The notes under the pieces: generated by a model | The model's database searches: none | Seen by the model: the letters and a program-made list of their open reading frames with translations, nothing else | What the model was told of the DNA's origin: nothing | Shown: piece after piece, positions 12,278-24,916 of the stretch | How positions within the stretch are numbered: position 1 is the stretch's first letter | Layout: each line of letters starts with the position of its first letter | Source of the DNA: Seiridium cupressi | Taxonomy: Eukaryota; Ascomycota; Sordariomycetes; Amphisphaeriales; Sporocadaceae | Length of the DNA: 64,000 bases | Assembly (NCBI GenBank): GCA_036674765.1 | Contig: JARVKI010000027.1 | Location: 62,001 to 126,000 of the forward strand | Reading direction: 5' to 3' | Position numbers and translations under genes: made by a program

Positions 12278-14105
12278 ATGACTTTGAAAGTGGCAAACTG
12301 GGAAGAACGCGCAGCAGAGAAACGTCAGGCTCTGCGTGACTCTATACCTCCCGAGTGGATGATCCCAGCCGAGCTGCTGCCCGCCGAGAGTGTAGACGAT
12401 GTAACCAGCTTCCCCGAGACGTCGGGATGGTTTACCCCTGAGGAGCTTGCCATCACTAACTCTAGCGCTTTGGACCTGCTGCCCAAACTCGCATCTGGCG
12501 ATTTAACGTCTGAGACCGTGACTCGGGCTTTTTGCAAACGTGCTTCGGCAGCACATCAACTGGTAATACCCCTCCCTCCACAAGGCTCCCCACCCGCAGA
12601 TCTGATTGTATCTCGATAGACAAACTGCCTCTCAGAGACATGCTTCCACCGTGCCCTCGAGACAGCCAAGAAGCTTGACGAGCATCTCGCACGCACGGGG
12701 AAACCTATCGGGCCTCTGCACGGCCTGCCCATCTCGCTGAAAGACAACTTCAACCTGCTCGGCCTAGACGCGACAGTAGGATTCGTGAGCCACATCGGCG
12801 ACGGCGCCAAGTATGATTCGGTGCTCGCAGAGCTGCTGCAGGCCGCGGGCGCCGTCTTCTACGTCAAGACCAACGTACCGACGGCCATGATGATCGCCGA
12901 GTCCGTCAACCACACCTTCGGCCGCACCGTGAACCCCCTGAACCGCAAGCTCACCAGCGGCGGCTCCTCGGGCGGCGAGTCGGCCCTCATCGCCTTCCGG
13001 GGCAGCCCCTGGGGCGTCGGGACCGACATTGGCGGCTCGCTGCGCATCCCGGCCGCCTGTACGGGCATCTTCACCCTGCGGCCCAGCTTCGGCCGCTTCC
13101 CGACGCTGAGGTGCCGCTCCGGCATGCCCGGCCAGGAGGCTGTGCAGAGCGTCAACGGCCCGCTGACCCGTACGCTGGAGGACCTCGAGTTCTACTGCAA
13201 GACGGTGGTGGATTCGGAACCGTGGCTCGCGGACCCGCGGTGTCTGCCTATCCCCTGGCGCAGCGTCGAGCTGCCGAAGAAGCTGAAGATCGCGGTCATG
13301 TGGAACGACGGTATGGCTCTGCCCACGCCTCCCGTGACGCGTGCACTCAAGGCCGCCGTAGAGAAGCTGCGGGTTGCTGGCCATGAGATTGTGGACTGGT
13401 CGTCCGAGGACCAGCCCGGGGGCTCAAAATTGCTAGAACGCATGTTTGTAGCTGATGGTGGCAAGGCGATCCGGAGGGAGATTGAGCGATCGGGCGAGCC
13501 GTGGAGGCCCGAGATGGGGCAGTACCAGACGGCGAAGGAGCTCAGCACGTCTGAGATGTGGCAGCTACACCTGGACCGCGTTGAGTATCAGAAGAGGTAT
13601 CTCGACCGCTGGAACAAGGAGGGCATTGATGCCATTCTGTGTCCTACCACGCCTTACAGCGGTGTGGAGAATGGCAAGTTCAGACATGGTCAGTGCTTGT
13701 GTGTTCCCCAGTCAACTGAGTTTACTGACGAGTCGTTGCAGTTGGTTACACGGGAGTATACAATGTTTTGGACTACTCATGCGTATCATTCCCATCGGGT
13801 ATGGCGGTAGATGCGGGAGTCGACAAGGCGCTCGGTGAAGCTTATAAACCCATGAGTGATTTAGATGAGGCTATCCAAGGTGAATGTGAGTATCGAGGAG
13901 GAAGTGCTAATTTGGTTGTTGATGCTAATCTTATTCAGATAACCCGGATGCAGTGCATAAAATGCCCGTGAATCTACAACTAGTGGGGCGAAGGTGAGAA
14001 TTCCTGATCTTCTGGTAATTGAGATGTTCATTGACGTTTTGATCCAGACTCGAAGAAGAGAAAGTTGTCGCCATGGTCAAAGTTGTGCTGGATGCATTGG
14101 TATAG
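12278..14105 (+). CDS. Amidase-signature family hydrolase, 536 aa
   Basis: Hydrolyses an amide to an acid plus ammonia. Exons are 12278-12562, 12620-13688, 13742-13885, 13939-13993 and 14048-14105, 537 codons with matching phases. The Ser-cisSer-Lys triad is visible: Lys about 136 in PISLKDN, cis-Ser about 211 in SGGSSGGE, and the nucleophile Ser about 235 in GTDIGGSLRIPA. Spacings of 75 and 24 residues equal those of fatty acid amide hydrolase. Length and N-terminus resemble the fungal acetamidase (AmdS) group, but the substrate cannot be read from sequence. No signal peptide is seen, so it should act in the cytoplasm on an imported substrate. It is divergent from the transporter and convergent with a Zn2Cys6 regulator. 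Confidence 0.92.
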
Positions 14106-14425
14106 TTATATATATATTTTTTAGAATATTGGGCATGGTCAAGAGCCAATGGAATCTGTTGACCTTGGTATCAAGAGTTACGATTCAACGATACTGACAA
14201 CTACAGCACCGCTGAGATGATCTTCAGAAAGGCATCAAACACATGTTCCATGATCCGTTGCAAGTGCTGCCAGTTTCCCCAGTTCAACCAATTTTCCTGC
14301 CATAAATGCCATTCAATCCCAAACACCATCAAATACGCGCCACAAAAATTCAACTTTTTTCCTCGCAAAATCCCCTCATTTGCTCCAACCAAAACACGCT
14401 ATGAAGAATTGAATCGCACCGAGAA

Positions 14426-17169
14426 CTAGTAGAAGTAATGCTGTCCCCCAGAGCCTGGTGGAGGCTGCTGCTGCTGCTGCTGCTGAGACATGAAATCGAA
14501 ATTCATGTCAGTGCCCGTGTAAAAAGGGTCCGGTGATTCTAGCCAACGAATAAGTTTTAGTTAAAATGGGGAAGGTATAAATGTCGTGTGAGATCAACGT
14601 ACCCCAAAAGATCGAGTCATACAAGTCCATGGGCGACATATTGGACACGTACGTTGCTGGGTCAATCTGCGCCATATCTGTAACGCCTTGAACTGGCATT
14701 GACTGCTGTATTGCTGGCTGGTATTGCATATTGCTGCTGCGCGTTAGTGCCGAGTTCCTCCGTAGCGAATCGATACTTACATCGGGAAATCAGGCAACGT
14801 AGCGCCATTTTGCAGCTCAGTCATGGCTAGAGCGGCATCTTGGTGCGGATCCATCGCAGTGTGTGCTCTTTGCTGCTGCAAGTTGGCGATGGGTGTGGTT
14901 TGCATAGTTGCCACGGGCGTTCTCGCCCCGGAAGGCACTTCGCTCTTCAGACCCGAAAGCCCAAGCAATGATCCATAGTCGTAGATATGCTTCAGGGCAG
15001 TCAGAGCCCGTGACAAGGGCCCCGACAATTCAATGTCCTTGTCGCTCACCGTAATGTGCCCGGGTGGTGGGCTGGACCGCTCTTTAGCTGCCGCGGCCGA
15101 GAGGGCCGAGATCAGATCGCCCTGAAGGCGGCGAACTTCTGGTTCTGTTTTGGGCTCGGACAAGAGACCAAGGAGGACTGCTGATGAGAGGCCATGATAT
15201 GTGAAAGCCCAGCTTCGTGTAGGTATGACCGAAATGTTGTGCATCGAGAGGAACATCTTGACCGTCTCGATCAAGTTCGTCTTGCACTTGGCAGCCAACA
15301 TTTTCTTGTCCGACGAGGTCAGGATTTTGCAATCGCTTCGAAGCGCCGGTCGACAGCACACGGATACGACGAAGGCTGTGTGGAGTAGAAGTGCATAGTG
15401 CTGAAGTCGATCCACCACTGTTTTTAATGCCTCCTTGTTTCGCAACTGGGGGTAAACTCTCTGTCGCAACGACATGACCTGTTCACAATTGGCCATAATT
15501 GTGTCGTACGTAGCGGTTGCGATATCATCTGGGTTCAACTTCTCTGAGATAATCTGACAGAGATGATACATAGCTTCAAGATAAGAAAGGCCTCCAACAG
15601 TTGCGCTGGGTGAAAGTGGAATAGCGCAACATTGAATATTGGTCATATTTGGTCTGTTCAATTTGATTAGCGATGAATATATGGCGAGTCACTATGTCAT
15701 ACCGATCAAAGGAGAGAGAAGTCAATGTATCATGCCATTGACATGTCCACCTAACAGATGTGAGCAAAACGAAACACCCAGGGAATGCTTATCTTAGGTA
15801 TATATACCAAAGCTTTCTTCTTACATAGTCCTTAACGGACATCTCTGAAGAAGGGTTTTCCTGCGGGGGTGCTCGATGGAGCCCCAAGGATTGAGCCAAT
15901 CGGCAAGTCAATGCAAGTAATGCCCATGAGCCTTCTGCTTTCATGTCATTCAATAACACGAAGCTGGTCATAAGAAGGGCCTGGATGGAGTCCAGGTTAG
16001 GTCTGTAGGAATAGTAAGATCCTGACTTCATAATGCTTGCATCAAGTCGCACTGACCTCAATAAAAAGTTACCAAGCCTCAAGAAGTGAAAGCAGATCTG
16101 AATGTATCTCTGAGAGTTTCGAGTCCTTACGTGGTAGGGAGAGTCATGATACTGGGATCCGACAGCGAGGACAGCAAAAAGAATAGCAAGCCAGGAGGCT
16201 GAGATGGGCTGTGCACTGGGGCCAGCTTCCCTGAGACTCCTCGCGCGCTCTTCAAGATAGATCATTAGACGGGATTCAAGGTCGTCTATATCAATCACGA
16301 AACCCCAAAAGGGGTGAGGGACTTCCTTATAGGACTTAAAGAGCCTACGCAGAACATGTTAGTGTCTGGTTTTGAAACACTGAATAACGACCCACTTGAG
16401 GACCTCTCGGTCAGAAGGGAGCTCAGCCGATATTTCCTGCGTCATTTTGTCGAGGTGATGCGCTGACATGAGCGGGAATGGCGCAGAGTTGTCCATGCCC
16501 CAGATGGGACGCATATCTCTGCGTATATCTATGCCGTTTTTTGTGTCAATAGGCGATGGCTGGTCTCGTAATATAGCCGGAATGCTATTCTGGCCAATGT
16601 AACGAGGGATTTCCATAGTTTCCGACTGGTCTGATAAACAGGTCAGCACGGGAGAGTTCTTCGCGGTGCTCATAGGCATACACATACCAATAGCTCGGGG
16701 CCACCCCTGAGGCTGATGGTCATTTCCATGATCATAGTCGTCGCTCCCATCTGGAGAATGGGGCCTTTTCGCCCCATGGGCACTTCCCGCATCGATTGAT
16801 CCAGCCTTGCCGGTATTCGAGCGGTTGGGTTTGTAAGAGCATAGTTGCGGATGCTCCCTCTTCACACAATTCTCACACGGCTGCTGATTGTCACATTTGA
16901 CCTTACGCTGGCGGCACGGCCAACAAGCAGTCCCTGCGGATGATATTGTCAGCATGGCGTCCGTTACATCTGGGCAAAGAGTCCACGCAAAGTACCTCGC
17001 CGGCACGACGTTCCCTAGCAAGCGGACGCACCTGGACACTTGGCGCTTCAAGATAAGGACCGGAGCACTTACCGTAGCGAACCTTGCGATGTGAATGGAT
17101 GATACGACTAGCTTCTTCCGGCGTCAAGTCCTCGACGGGAATATGGTTGATGTCCTGAGAGCTCGACAT
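14426..17169 (-). CDS. Zn2Cys6 transcription factor, 759 aa
   Basis: Nuclear DNA-binding regulator. Eight exons on the minus strand: 17073-17169, 16688-16933, 16396-16630, 15808-16344, 15703-15750, 14781-15653, 14603-14733 and 14426-14538, 760 codons with consistent phases. The binuclear zinc cluster has six Cys at residues 36, 39, 46, 52, 55 and 64 (TACWPCRQRKVKCD start). The middle region is the fungal-specific transcription factor domain, with RRKLWW and SLSFDRP motifs rebuilt across splice sites. The tail has a run of six Gln (CAG repeat, 14461-14485 region) and Pro/Gly residues, typical of an activation domain. Its 3' end lies 320 bp from that of the amidase, so it is the best local candidate for a pathway-specific regulator of the amidase and transporter. 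That link is inference. Confidence 0.9.
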
Positions 17170-18180
17170 GGACACAGCGTATAGTTGTCGACTGGGCCTC
17201 GGGCAGGCACGCGGCGCCCCGCTTGGCAAGAAGGTTAAACGAGGAGATGGACCCACGAGAGAAAGTTCAATTGGGCACTATAGTGTTAGATCGGCTTGGC
17301 CTTACTATGATTTTGGTCAGGGCAAGTCAAGACAGCAGGTGAATCAGATGTTAGGATGCCGAGCTGTCAGCGAAGACCGAAGAACCCTTTGTGCATTTGC
17401 ATCATTTACACCCAGGTGCGGGGGCAGAATGAGGCGAACTATTGGTTCGTTGGCGTCGAGTGGGGCTCAACGCCGAGCACGCCGAAGTCAATCGCTGCCA
17501 AAATCGCTGCTTCCAGGTTCGCGGTAGCCTCTTCAGCGCACCGGGCCCCTGCCATCTGACGCACGAGCTCCTGCAGCCCGTGCCAGGTTTGCCAAGCCCC
17601 GGAGATTACCAACATTAATCCGCATCCGATGTGGCCTGAAAGGGAAACGCCCCGCATTACGGGAGGGGCCGAGGGGTGCCTTGCTGCTGCAGGTCTCGTC
17701 CCGTCCTGGGTTAGCAGCACCCTGCACCGTGTTATGTTCAGCTGAAGCAGCTCTACCGGCGGCAGCTGCTTTACGCGCTGTTCCAGGGGCAACCCCTCTC
17801 CCCTGGGACCATCTGCACCCTCTCAACCACTCCTGCGTAACCCACGTGAACCCGTCGCGATCGCTTTGCCACTGGTCTTATTTGGGAACCAGCCTAGCTC
17901 ACCGGCCCAACACTAAACTGTCAACCCAGGTAAGCTCGGTTCCCCCCTCATGTTGCCCGCTGTCCGATGATCGTCTTTCACCAGAGGGCTGATCTTGCCC
18001 TGCAGCAAATTGGCTGCCATCGTGGGGTCAGATGGTGTGCCAGTGCGACGTCTTCTCCTGTATGACGCTCTCTCTGACATCTTGACCAGGTTTGGCTCAA
18101 ATTGAAGTACATTACCGTATGCCAAGTTGGGCACAGGGACCATTTGGGTCTTTGCTATTCGCCCTTCTTTGGCAACGGTC
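17170..18180. other. Intergenic between two genes starting outwards
   Basis: About 1 kb between the start of the Zn2Cys6 gene and the RNA polymerase frame. It must hold both promoters. The centre (17600-17800) is GC-rich and the frames there overlap on both strands without domain content. An upstream coding exon for the polymerase may lie near 17900-18120, but I could not find one with convincing splice sites. Confidence 0.4.
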
Positions 18181-21100
18181 ATGCATCCATACACGCCAAA
18201 GAAGAACAACGCCGTCAACTCCTTTGCGCGTAGTTCGTTCCAATCCCTTGCTCGTGACACCGAATTGGAGCACTCTTTCCTGGAATTCTCACGGAAGTAC
18301 AACCTGGAGTTGAGGATCCCGAACAAAGCTGTACTAGAACAATCGCCTCGGAAGCAGCTTGAGTTAGCGAAACAAGGCCGTGAAGATCGTGATGCGACAA
18401 TTTACCGTCGCTTTGGGATTCATTTGCGGAAGAACACTCTCGATGTAGTACTGGAAACCTTTCACGAGCGTGCCGTAAGCCTTTGTAAGAAATGGGTGCT
18501 CAAGCCCCGTGGGGATTCGAGCGTCACCCCGGTAATCACTGGCTCGCCAAAAGCGACAAATTTTGCAGAAAGGGAGGAACTGAAACAACTATTTGAAAAG
18601 GTTCTGCAAGAGCATAAGCCTGTCCTTGGAGTGGATTCAGCCAGCTCAATAAAGAAAGCTGATCGCGAGATAACTCCTCTAGAATCCCGAGAGTCAAGTG
18701 GCACACCCCGACCCCGACCCAATACCGTTAAACGTACGTCAGATGACTTTGCGGAGAACCTAGCCAAGCGACCAAAGAGTGTTGCTGGACGAAGCCATGA
18801 TCGGAGCTTCTATGGGCTTTCTACTAACGTCAGTCGAGAGTCTTTCATCTTCTCGGATCAGGGGCAACGGGTCTCTCAAGGCACTCAGACGACAGTCGAG
18901 GCCAGCAGCCAGGAAAAAGCTAGATGGCCACCTGCACCGCCACTGTTCCCGCAGAACGATTTCACAGAAGCTCTTGACCATGTTGGTGACAATCCAGAAG
19001 CTTATGACCACATCCGGCAGTATCTCGATCGCAGTTCCCCCACACACAGCTACTCAGATTTCAGCAGTCTCCTTGCGGAAAATGAGATTGCACGGCTGGA
19101 AGAGAGTTTCTCGGAGCCGAACATCGATATCCCATCGACAACGATTCAGGAGTTGGATGATCGTCTACGTGCTTCCTGGCCACGCGTACCAGCCGGTATT
19201 GCAGCAGCTCCTTTCGCTGTTATATGGGAGGTTCTTCGCATATTTCTGCATTGTAAAGTTGAAATCAATAGCTTCGAGCTCGAGTACCAGCAGTCCTGGG
19301 ATGATCAGAATCGTCTTTGGCGTATTCTCAGTGACGATGCCGCATTCACTGGCAAGACGCTCCCGGACAAGTGCAGTCCGGCAGCTTGGAATGCAGGCCT
19401 TGTCGATTTTCGTTTAAATAAACAGGCTGTGGTGCTCAATGTTACTCTGACTCCATCGACGACTAACACTGGGCCGTTTTTCCAAGTTCAACTCCAGCCT
19501 TTGAAGATCGATTATTCGAGCCGCCTTGCTCGTCGATTCGGTTCTGATAGATTCGTCGAGATGATTCTTCCCTCGATTGATCCCCAGAATGTTCCAACGC
19601 TCAAAGTCTTGTCCCAGGAAGCTCTTGCTCACACAAGGCACTGGGTTGCCACTAACCTTCATCCTATATCTGGCCGGCTCTGGAAACCGTTCTACGTTCG
19701 ATCTTTCAGGGATAGCCCCAGTAAGAAACTACCGAGTAAGAGTGACGGATTTGAGCCAGAGCCAAAACAGATCACAAAAGACCGCTTTTATCTATTTGCA
19801 CAGGATGGAGATGACTTTCAGACGCCGGAGCTCGCACGATACCCGTCCAGGAACGAGTCAATTACGCGCCATCAAAAGATGAGTGTTACTGGGTTGATTG
19901 AATGGCTACTTCAACCGTCCCAAAACGTCGGTCAACCAAGCTTAAAACTCTTTTCACGAATTTCCCTTGGCCTCAGCCGTACTGAGCCGACAGTGATATT
20001 AGAAAAAGAACAGTTCCGTCATATGGAGGATGATGTTCGTTCCCCTGCTGGTAAGGTTGTGAATGATGGGATCGGGCGGATGTCACCTGCGCTGGTCAGA
20101 AGAGTTCGCGATTCAATGGGACTGACTGATACACCTGCTGGATTTCAGGGCCGCATTGGAAGCGCAAAAGGTTTCTGGATTCTTGATGTTTCTGACAAGG
20201 GTGACACTATATGGATCGAAACGTATCCTTCGCAACGCAAGTGGATTTGTGATTTTGAAGACGAAGAGCATCGGGTCTTTGAAGTCAGTAGCGTTCCTCA
20301 ACTGCCGACTGCTGCCAGTTTAAACACACAGTTCTTGCCAATTCTCATGCAGCAGGCTTCAACAAAACAACGAAAAGAAGCACTTAGGACATATCTACGT
20401 AGTCTCTTACTTCATTTGTTGAATGATGAGATAGAGGCGCAGCGTATCGCGATGCAGGATCCACTGTCCTGCTCAGCATGGGTCGACAAAAACCCAAGAT
20501 CTCGAAGATTGGAGCGTTTAGAGAACGACCAAGTGCCCCGTCTTGGCAGCGTTCCCAAGCATGATGAGGACCGCATACAGTTCTTCCTGGCGGCTGGATT
20601 TGATCCTCTGAAGCAAAGAGTGCTATGGGACATGATCTGGAAACTCTGCAAAGAAAGATTCGAGGAGTTGAAGAAACGCATCAATATCACAGTGGGACGT
20701 TCCGTCTATGCCTACATGGTTGTGGATTTCGAAGGCATTTTAGCCGAGGACGAAGTGCATTTGAATTTCTCTTCAAATTTCAGAGACGAGATTTCGGGGT
20801 TTTCCGATACCCACTTACACGATGTGGACGTCCTTGTTGCTCGCTCTCCGGCACATTATGTTAGCGATATCCAAAAGGTGAAGGCTGTTTTCAAGCCGGA
20901 ACTAGGAGCTCTCAAGGATGTCATCGTTTTCCCTAGCAAGGGCAATGTCGCGCTCGCCGACAAACTCAGCGGCGGCGACTACGACGGCGATATGGCTTGG
21001 GTGTGTTGGGACCCCGATATTGTCAACAACTTCGACTCTGCGCCGATACCAACGGTTCCTGATCTCTTCAAAGAAGGTTTCCTCTCCAAGCGCACTACCA

Positions 21101-22205
21101 CCTTTCAAACGCTTGACGAAACGTATGGAAGCAAGGCAATCCTAAAATTTCTTGAGGATGGTCTTGATTTCAACACACAACCTAGTTTCTTGGGCATGTG
21201 TACCGCATTCAAAGAGAGTCTGTGTTACCACAGAAAAACTGTTTCTGACGCGACCGCGGTGCGCTTGAGCACAATGCTGAGTAATCTCGTAGATCAGCCG
21301 AAGCAAGGGATCGTGTTTCCACTGAAGGAATTCTCTCGCTTCAAGAGGAGTCTACTACTCAGGGGCCAGCCGGAGCCACCTCAACCCAAATACAAGGCGG
21401 ACACATGGACTGGTAAACAGCCGCCTTCCCACATAATTGACTATCTAAAGTTTAGCGTCATGATACCTGCAGTTGACGCAGAACTAGATCGGTTAAGCAA
21501 GTCCACTGGCGGAAAGGAAACCCAGTTCTGGGACGATGATCTTGCGTCCTACTTCAATCATTACAATGAACTACGGATTAGTGGCAATCCAAGAGTCGCT
21601 CAAGGAATGAAATACCTGACGAACGACCTGGAGCATTTTCACCGTGAGGTAGAGACACTGCATGTTCGCGAAGAGATTACTTTCGATATGAAAGTAGGGA
21701 TGTGTTTCGATAAATTCCAACTTATCAAGCCTCGGTACGTATGGCATGTCTCATATCTTTCTTTGTTTTCCTTTACATTATTATAGTAGAGGCAGGATTG
21801 CGTCCATCGTATCGAGATGTGACCAAGATGAAGGAAATTTCAGTTTGTTATCGATACATGGGAAGACTAACATATATTTACTGGTGTAGTGGATTTACTG
21901 GGACGCTTGGTAAAGTTTTGACTGCAGGCAGCCCCAAAACCCAACAACACACGGCATGGTGTCTTTTGAGAGCCTCGACTTACTACAAAAACTACTACAG
22001 CCGATCTACCTTCATATGGTGGATCATAGGCTCCGAGCTTCAGGAACTGAAAGCAAAGGCTTCACAGGGTGGGCCTATTGTACACCTGGAAGCAAAATCA
22101 TATGCTGCAATGAGGCATGACCCAAAATACATTCGCGCTCGTAACGCAAGACTGGAGGGCTGCCAGGACGTGGATCGAGAGGATCAAGAACCATACGACA
22201 TATGA
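18181..22205 (+). CDS. RNA-dependent RNA polymerase (RNA-silencing type), about 1295 aa
   Basis: Copies single-stranded RNA into double-stranded RNA that Dicer cuts into small RNAs; acts in quelling or meiotic silencing (QDE-1/SAD-1/RRP class). The catalytic DxDGD motif is present as SGGDYDGDMAWV, with Asp at about 933, 935 and 937 counted from the ATG at 18181. The C-terminal segment with WCLLRASTYYKNY and an HLEAKSYAAMRHDPKY tail also fits the family. Exon 1 is 18181-21734. After a canonical 52 bp intron (21735-21786) the frame needs a second one; GTTTGT at 21843 to GCAG at 21927 restores the family tail, giving exons 21787-21842 and 21928-22205. The start is tentative: the frame is open a little upstream, to about 18127, without an ATG. 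The class is sure; the exact paralogue is not. Confidence 0.9.
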
Positions 22206-23397
22206 CGGCACGAAGCGCAATTAGAGAACCGCTGGTTCAGATAAACATTGATAGAGATATCGGGTTCCAGGGCGGCTTTTGCTAGCCTTGGACATTGACG
22301 ATTTCTGGGATGGAACTAGTGAGCATGTAATGTGATGACATGATGGAGCAGATTATTGAGTGTGTTTGGAATTGTTTTCTTGCAGGATACCCTTGGGGTT
22401 TGTACGAGGTGCTCGTCTTTTCAAAGTACAGGTGGATTGAGTTCTCATTGGGACTTCTCAATCCTAGAACTGAGGACATTGAGAACATGCGAATAGAATG
22501 GAGCTTTTCCGATCGGTATTGCAGCGCCTACACGCTCCTCCGGTGGACAAGCTCAAGACATTAGTTTTACTCGCGGTATTTTTCATGAATTAACAAGCGA
22601 ACCTGCTTGGTCCATATGTAATCATCCCTTCGTACGTAAATACTGCTTCGCTGCGCCGCAATAACAAAGCCCCGCAACGGATCCTATAGCTGCGGCACTG
22701 GTTTATTGACCAAGTATCCTCATTCGAATTACCCCAGACCGTATTCACACGACTAGAATGTCTACTTTCAGTGTCTCGCGTCGGGTTTTCGACCTCATCC
22801 CCTCCATAGATGCGGTCTCCGTCCTTAGCTCTGACGGGTCGTCGTGGTTGCCGGCCCTGTTGTCTATCTATTGTCAATCACGGACAGAATTGGCCACACG
22901 AACACGGCGGTAATGACACCCATGACAGCGCAGTCGTCGCTTGCCGTGGCGACAGAAGTTGCGGTTACGGTTCTGATATATCAGGCGTCAGATATCACAA
23001 CTGGCGCGCAGAGCAATCCTTCCAGCGCTGCGGCTCTATTATATATCGGGATGACTAATACGCTACCCACACTTCCATTCTTGCTCACGTTAGCCAGTGT
23101 TTCTTTTGGTGGTATGCCTCTCGCTGAGTTGTAATCGTCTATGCGGTGTATGAGAGCTTTAAAGTTCTTTTCTTCGGTTCAAGATTTATCGCGCAAATTG
23201 CAGCATAAGCATATAAAATTGACAATGCAACCAGTCGTCTGCGATTTCCTTCCTCCTTCTTTTTTAAGTTTATTAAAAAAAGTTCGGCTCCAATCTCAAT
23301 ATAACGTTGTCTTCGCAAGCGTTCGACCGCTCGTTTGAGCACGCTCCCATACTCCCAGCAGGAGACAGATCATACTAGAATGTTACTTATAACGTAA
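22206..23397. other. Intergenic, possibly decayed DNA
   Basis: About 1.2 kb after the polymerase gene. A 96-codon plus-strand frame at 22844-23134 is hydrophobic in part but matches no family I know. The 23260-23285 stretch is T- and A-rich. I see no transposon ends. Confidence 0.35.
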
Positions 23398-24060
23398 CCC
23401 GCAGAGCTCTGGCTCAATATCCTAGGACTCGCACACTTTGATGATCTGTTCCACTTGCTCTTCCTCAGCCGGTGGTTTCTTGATCTCACCCTCGAAGAGC
23501 TCTATAAGCGACTGCGTAAAACAATTTTCTGGGCCTACACAAGATGTCTTTCGCCTTGTAGGTGGACTCGTAACCATGCCCTCGTATGGGCAGTCCAGAA
23601 AGGAATGAGACCAACCGTGGAGAGAATAGTGGCGATGGGCGTCAACTTGGATGCAGGAGTGATCATAGAAGGAATTGCATGAGAGGAGCCCACGAATGCT
23701 CTACACCAGGCCGTGCGAATCAACGATCTCTACATGGTGGATTATCTGCTCCAGCAGGGCGCCAATGTCGACGCCACCATACAGGACGAGCTGCCCATAC
23801 ACCACGCGAGCACGGAAGCGGTGACGAGGAAACTCGTCGGCGCGGGAAGTCCGGTTAACCACTATTTGCCTAGGGGAAATATTTCTCTGCTGGCTTATCT
23901 CATCCACAGAAAGGTCGATATCACTATCACCAAAGCATTAGTGAAGCTGGGTGCTGAGCCGACCGCAAAATGGGTACACATAAAGTGTGCCGCTTATACC
24001 GCGGCCCGCCGTGGAAACGTAGATGCCCTGAAGCTACTCATCGAAGCCGGCCTGGTGTAA
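23398..24060 (+). pseudogene. Broken F-box/ankyrin-repeat gene
   Basis: One reading frame runs from 23398 to 24060 but is cut by a single TGA at 23680-23682. The first part starts with PAELWLNILGLAHFDDLFHL, an F-box-like opening followed by an aromatic stretch, then enters ankyrin-type repeats. After the stop the same frame goes on with typical ankyrin units (ALHQAVRINDLYMVDYLLQQ, then a GNVDALKLLIEAG unit) and ends at a normal stop. No ATG is found before the F-box part; a TAA precedes it at 23395. The TGA is one C-to-T change from CGA (Arg), as repeat-induced point mutation would make. A short unseen intron over the TGA is possible but no good splice pair is visible. F-box/ankyrin proteins are large, fast-changing families in moulds. 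Confidence 0.6.
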
Positions 24061-24916
24061 GGAACCACAAGATAAAATATTTGTGATGTCCTTTATTAAT
24101 ATCCGATTCGACGTGTCAAACGCTCCGGGGCGATATAATGCAGGCGAATCGTATGTAGGTGGACAGAGAGGCATCTCTAGCGACTGCAGACATCGATGCA
24201 GCGGTATTTGGGCTCCATGGGCTTGCTCCACAGACGACTCGAAGACCATGTATGGAGTCGCAGGGCAAGAAATTGGGTCAATAAAGAGCTTGTACTAGAT
24301 GTTGGGGTGGTACAACAACCGTACAACAACTATCTAGGCTGGGGATATCTTTCCTCCAGCTAGATAGTGCAGGGACGAACCCCCACATGAATGATAAGAT
24401 TATCCTCAGGACGATTGGTACATGTAGGGATAACATTGGTTTACACGAAATCGATTGATCAAAGTAATTCGACCGCACACGTCTTGTATTTGGTTAGATC
24501 GTATTTAAATCATGATTTAGTCTAATCAACTAACTTACTGGTATCGTACGGCATCGTTTCAAGACCGGCGATCAGCCAAGTATCATGGTTGCTTCTGAAG
24601 GCAGATCTATAACAGGGGCTTTCGTCCACTGCAAGTATACTCCGAGCCTGACAAGATCGAAGAATGTAAATGTGGATGAACTTTACAATGTACCACTCTT
24701 GTTGTTGATTACAAATGGCCGACAAGATATGGCGATGGCGACATTCGGGGTTGAAGTGACAAAATCGGTCCCCACCCACACTCTATAGTCGCCCACGGGT
24801 ATAAGAGAGCTTCTCACACTTTGTCCGGTCCAGATAATGCTCACCACCCCGCAAACCCCACGTAGCAGAACTAATAAACACATCGATCTTGTGAAACTCT
24901 CACAGTTGTTATCAAA
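24061..24916. other. Upstream region of the oxygenase gene
   Basis: About 0.86 kb without a supported gene. A TATA-like GGTATAAGAG near 24797 lies about 120 bp before the oxygenase ATG and could be its promoter core. Confidence 0.4.

Noticed and set aside
12764..13384. 206-codon frame on the minus strand inside the amidase
   Set aside because: Exact antisense of the GC-rich conserved amidase core; a shadow of its codon bias.
22844..23134. 96-codon frame with hydrophobic parts downstream of the RNA polymerase gene
   Set aside because: Hydrophobic segments do not form a known transporter or secretion signal; flanks do not extend it.
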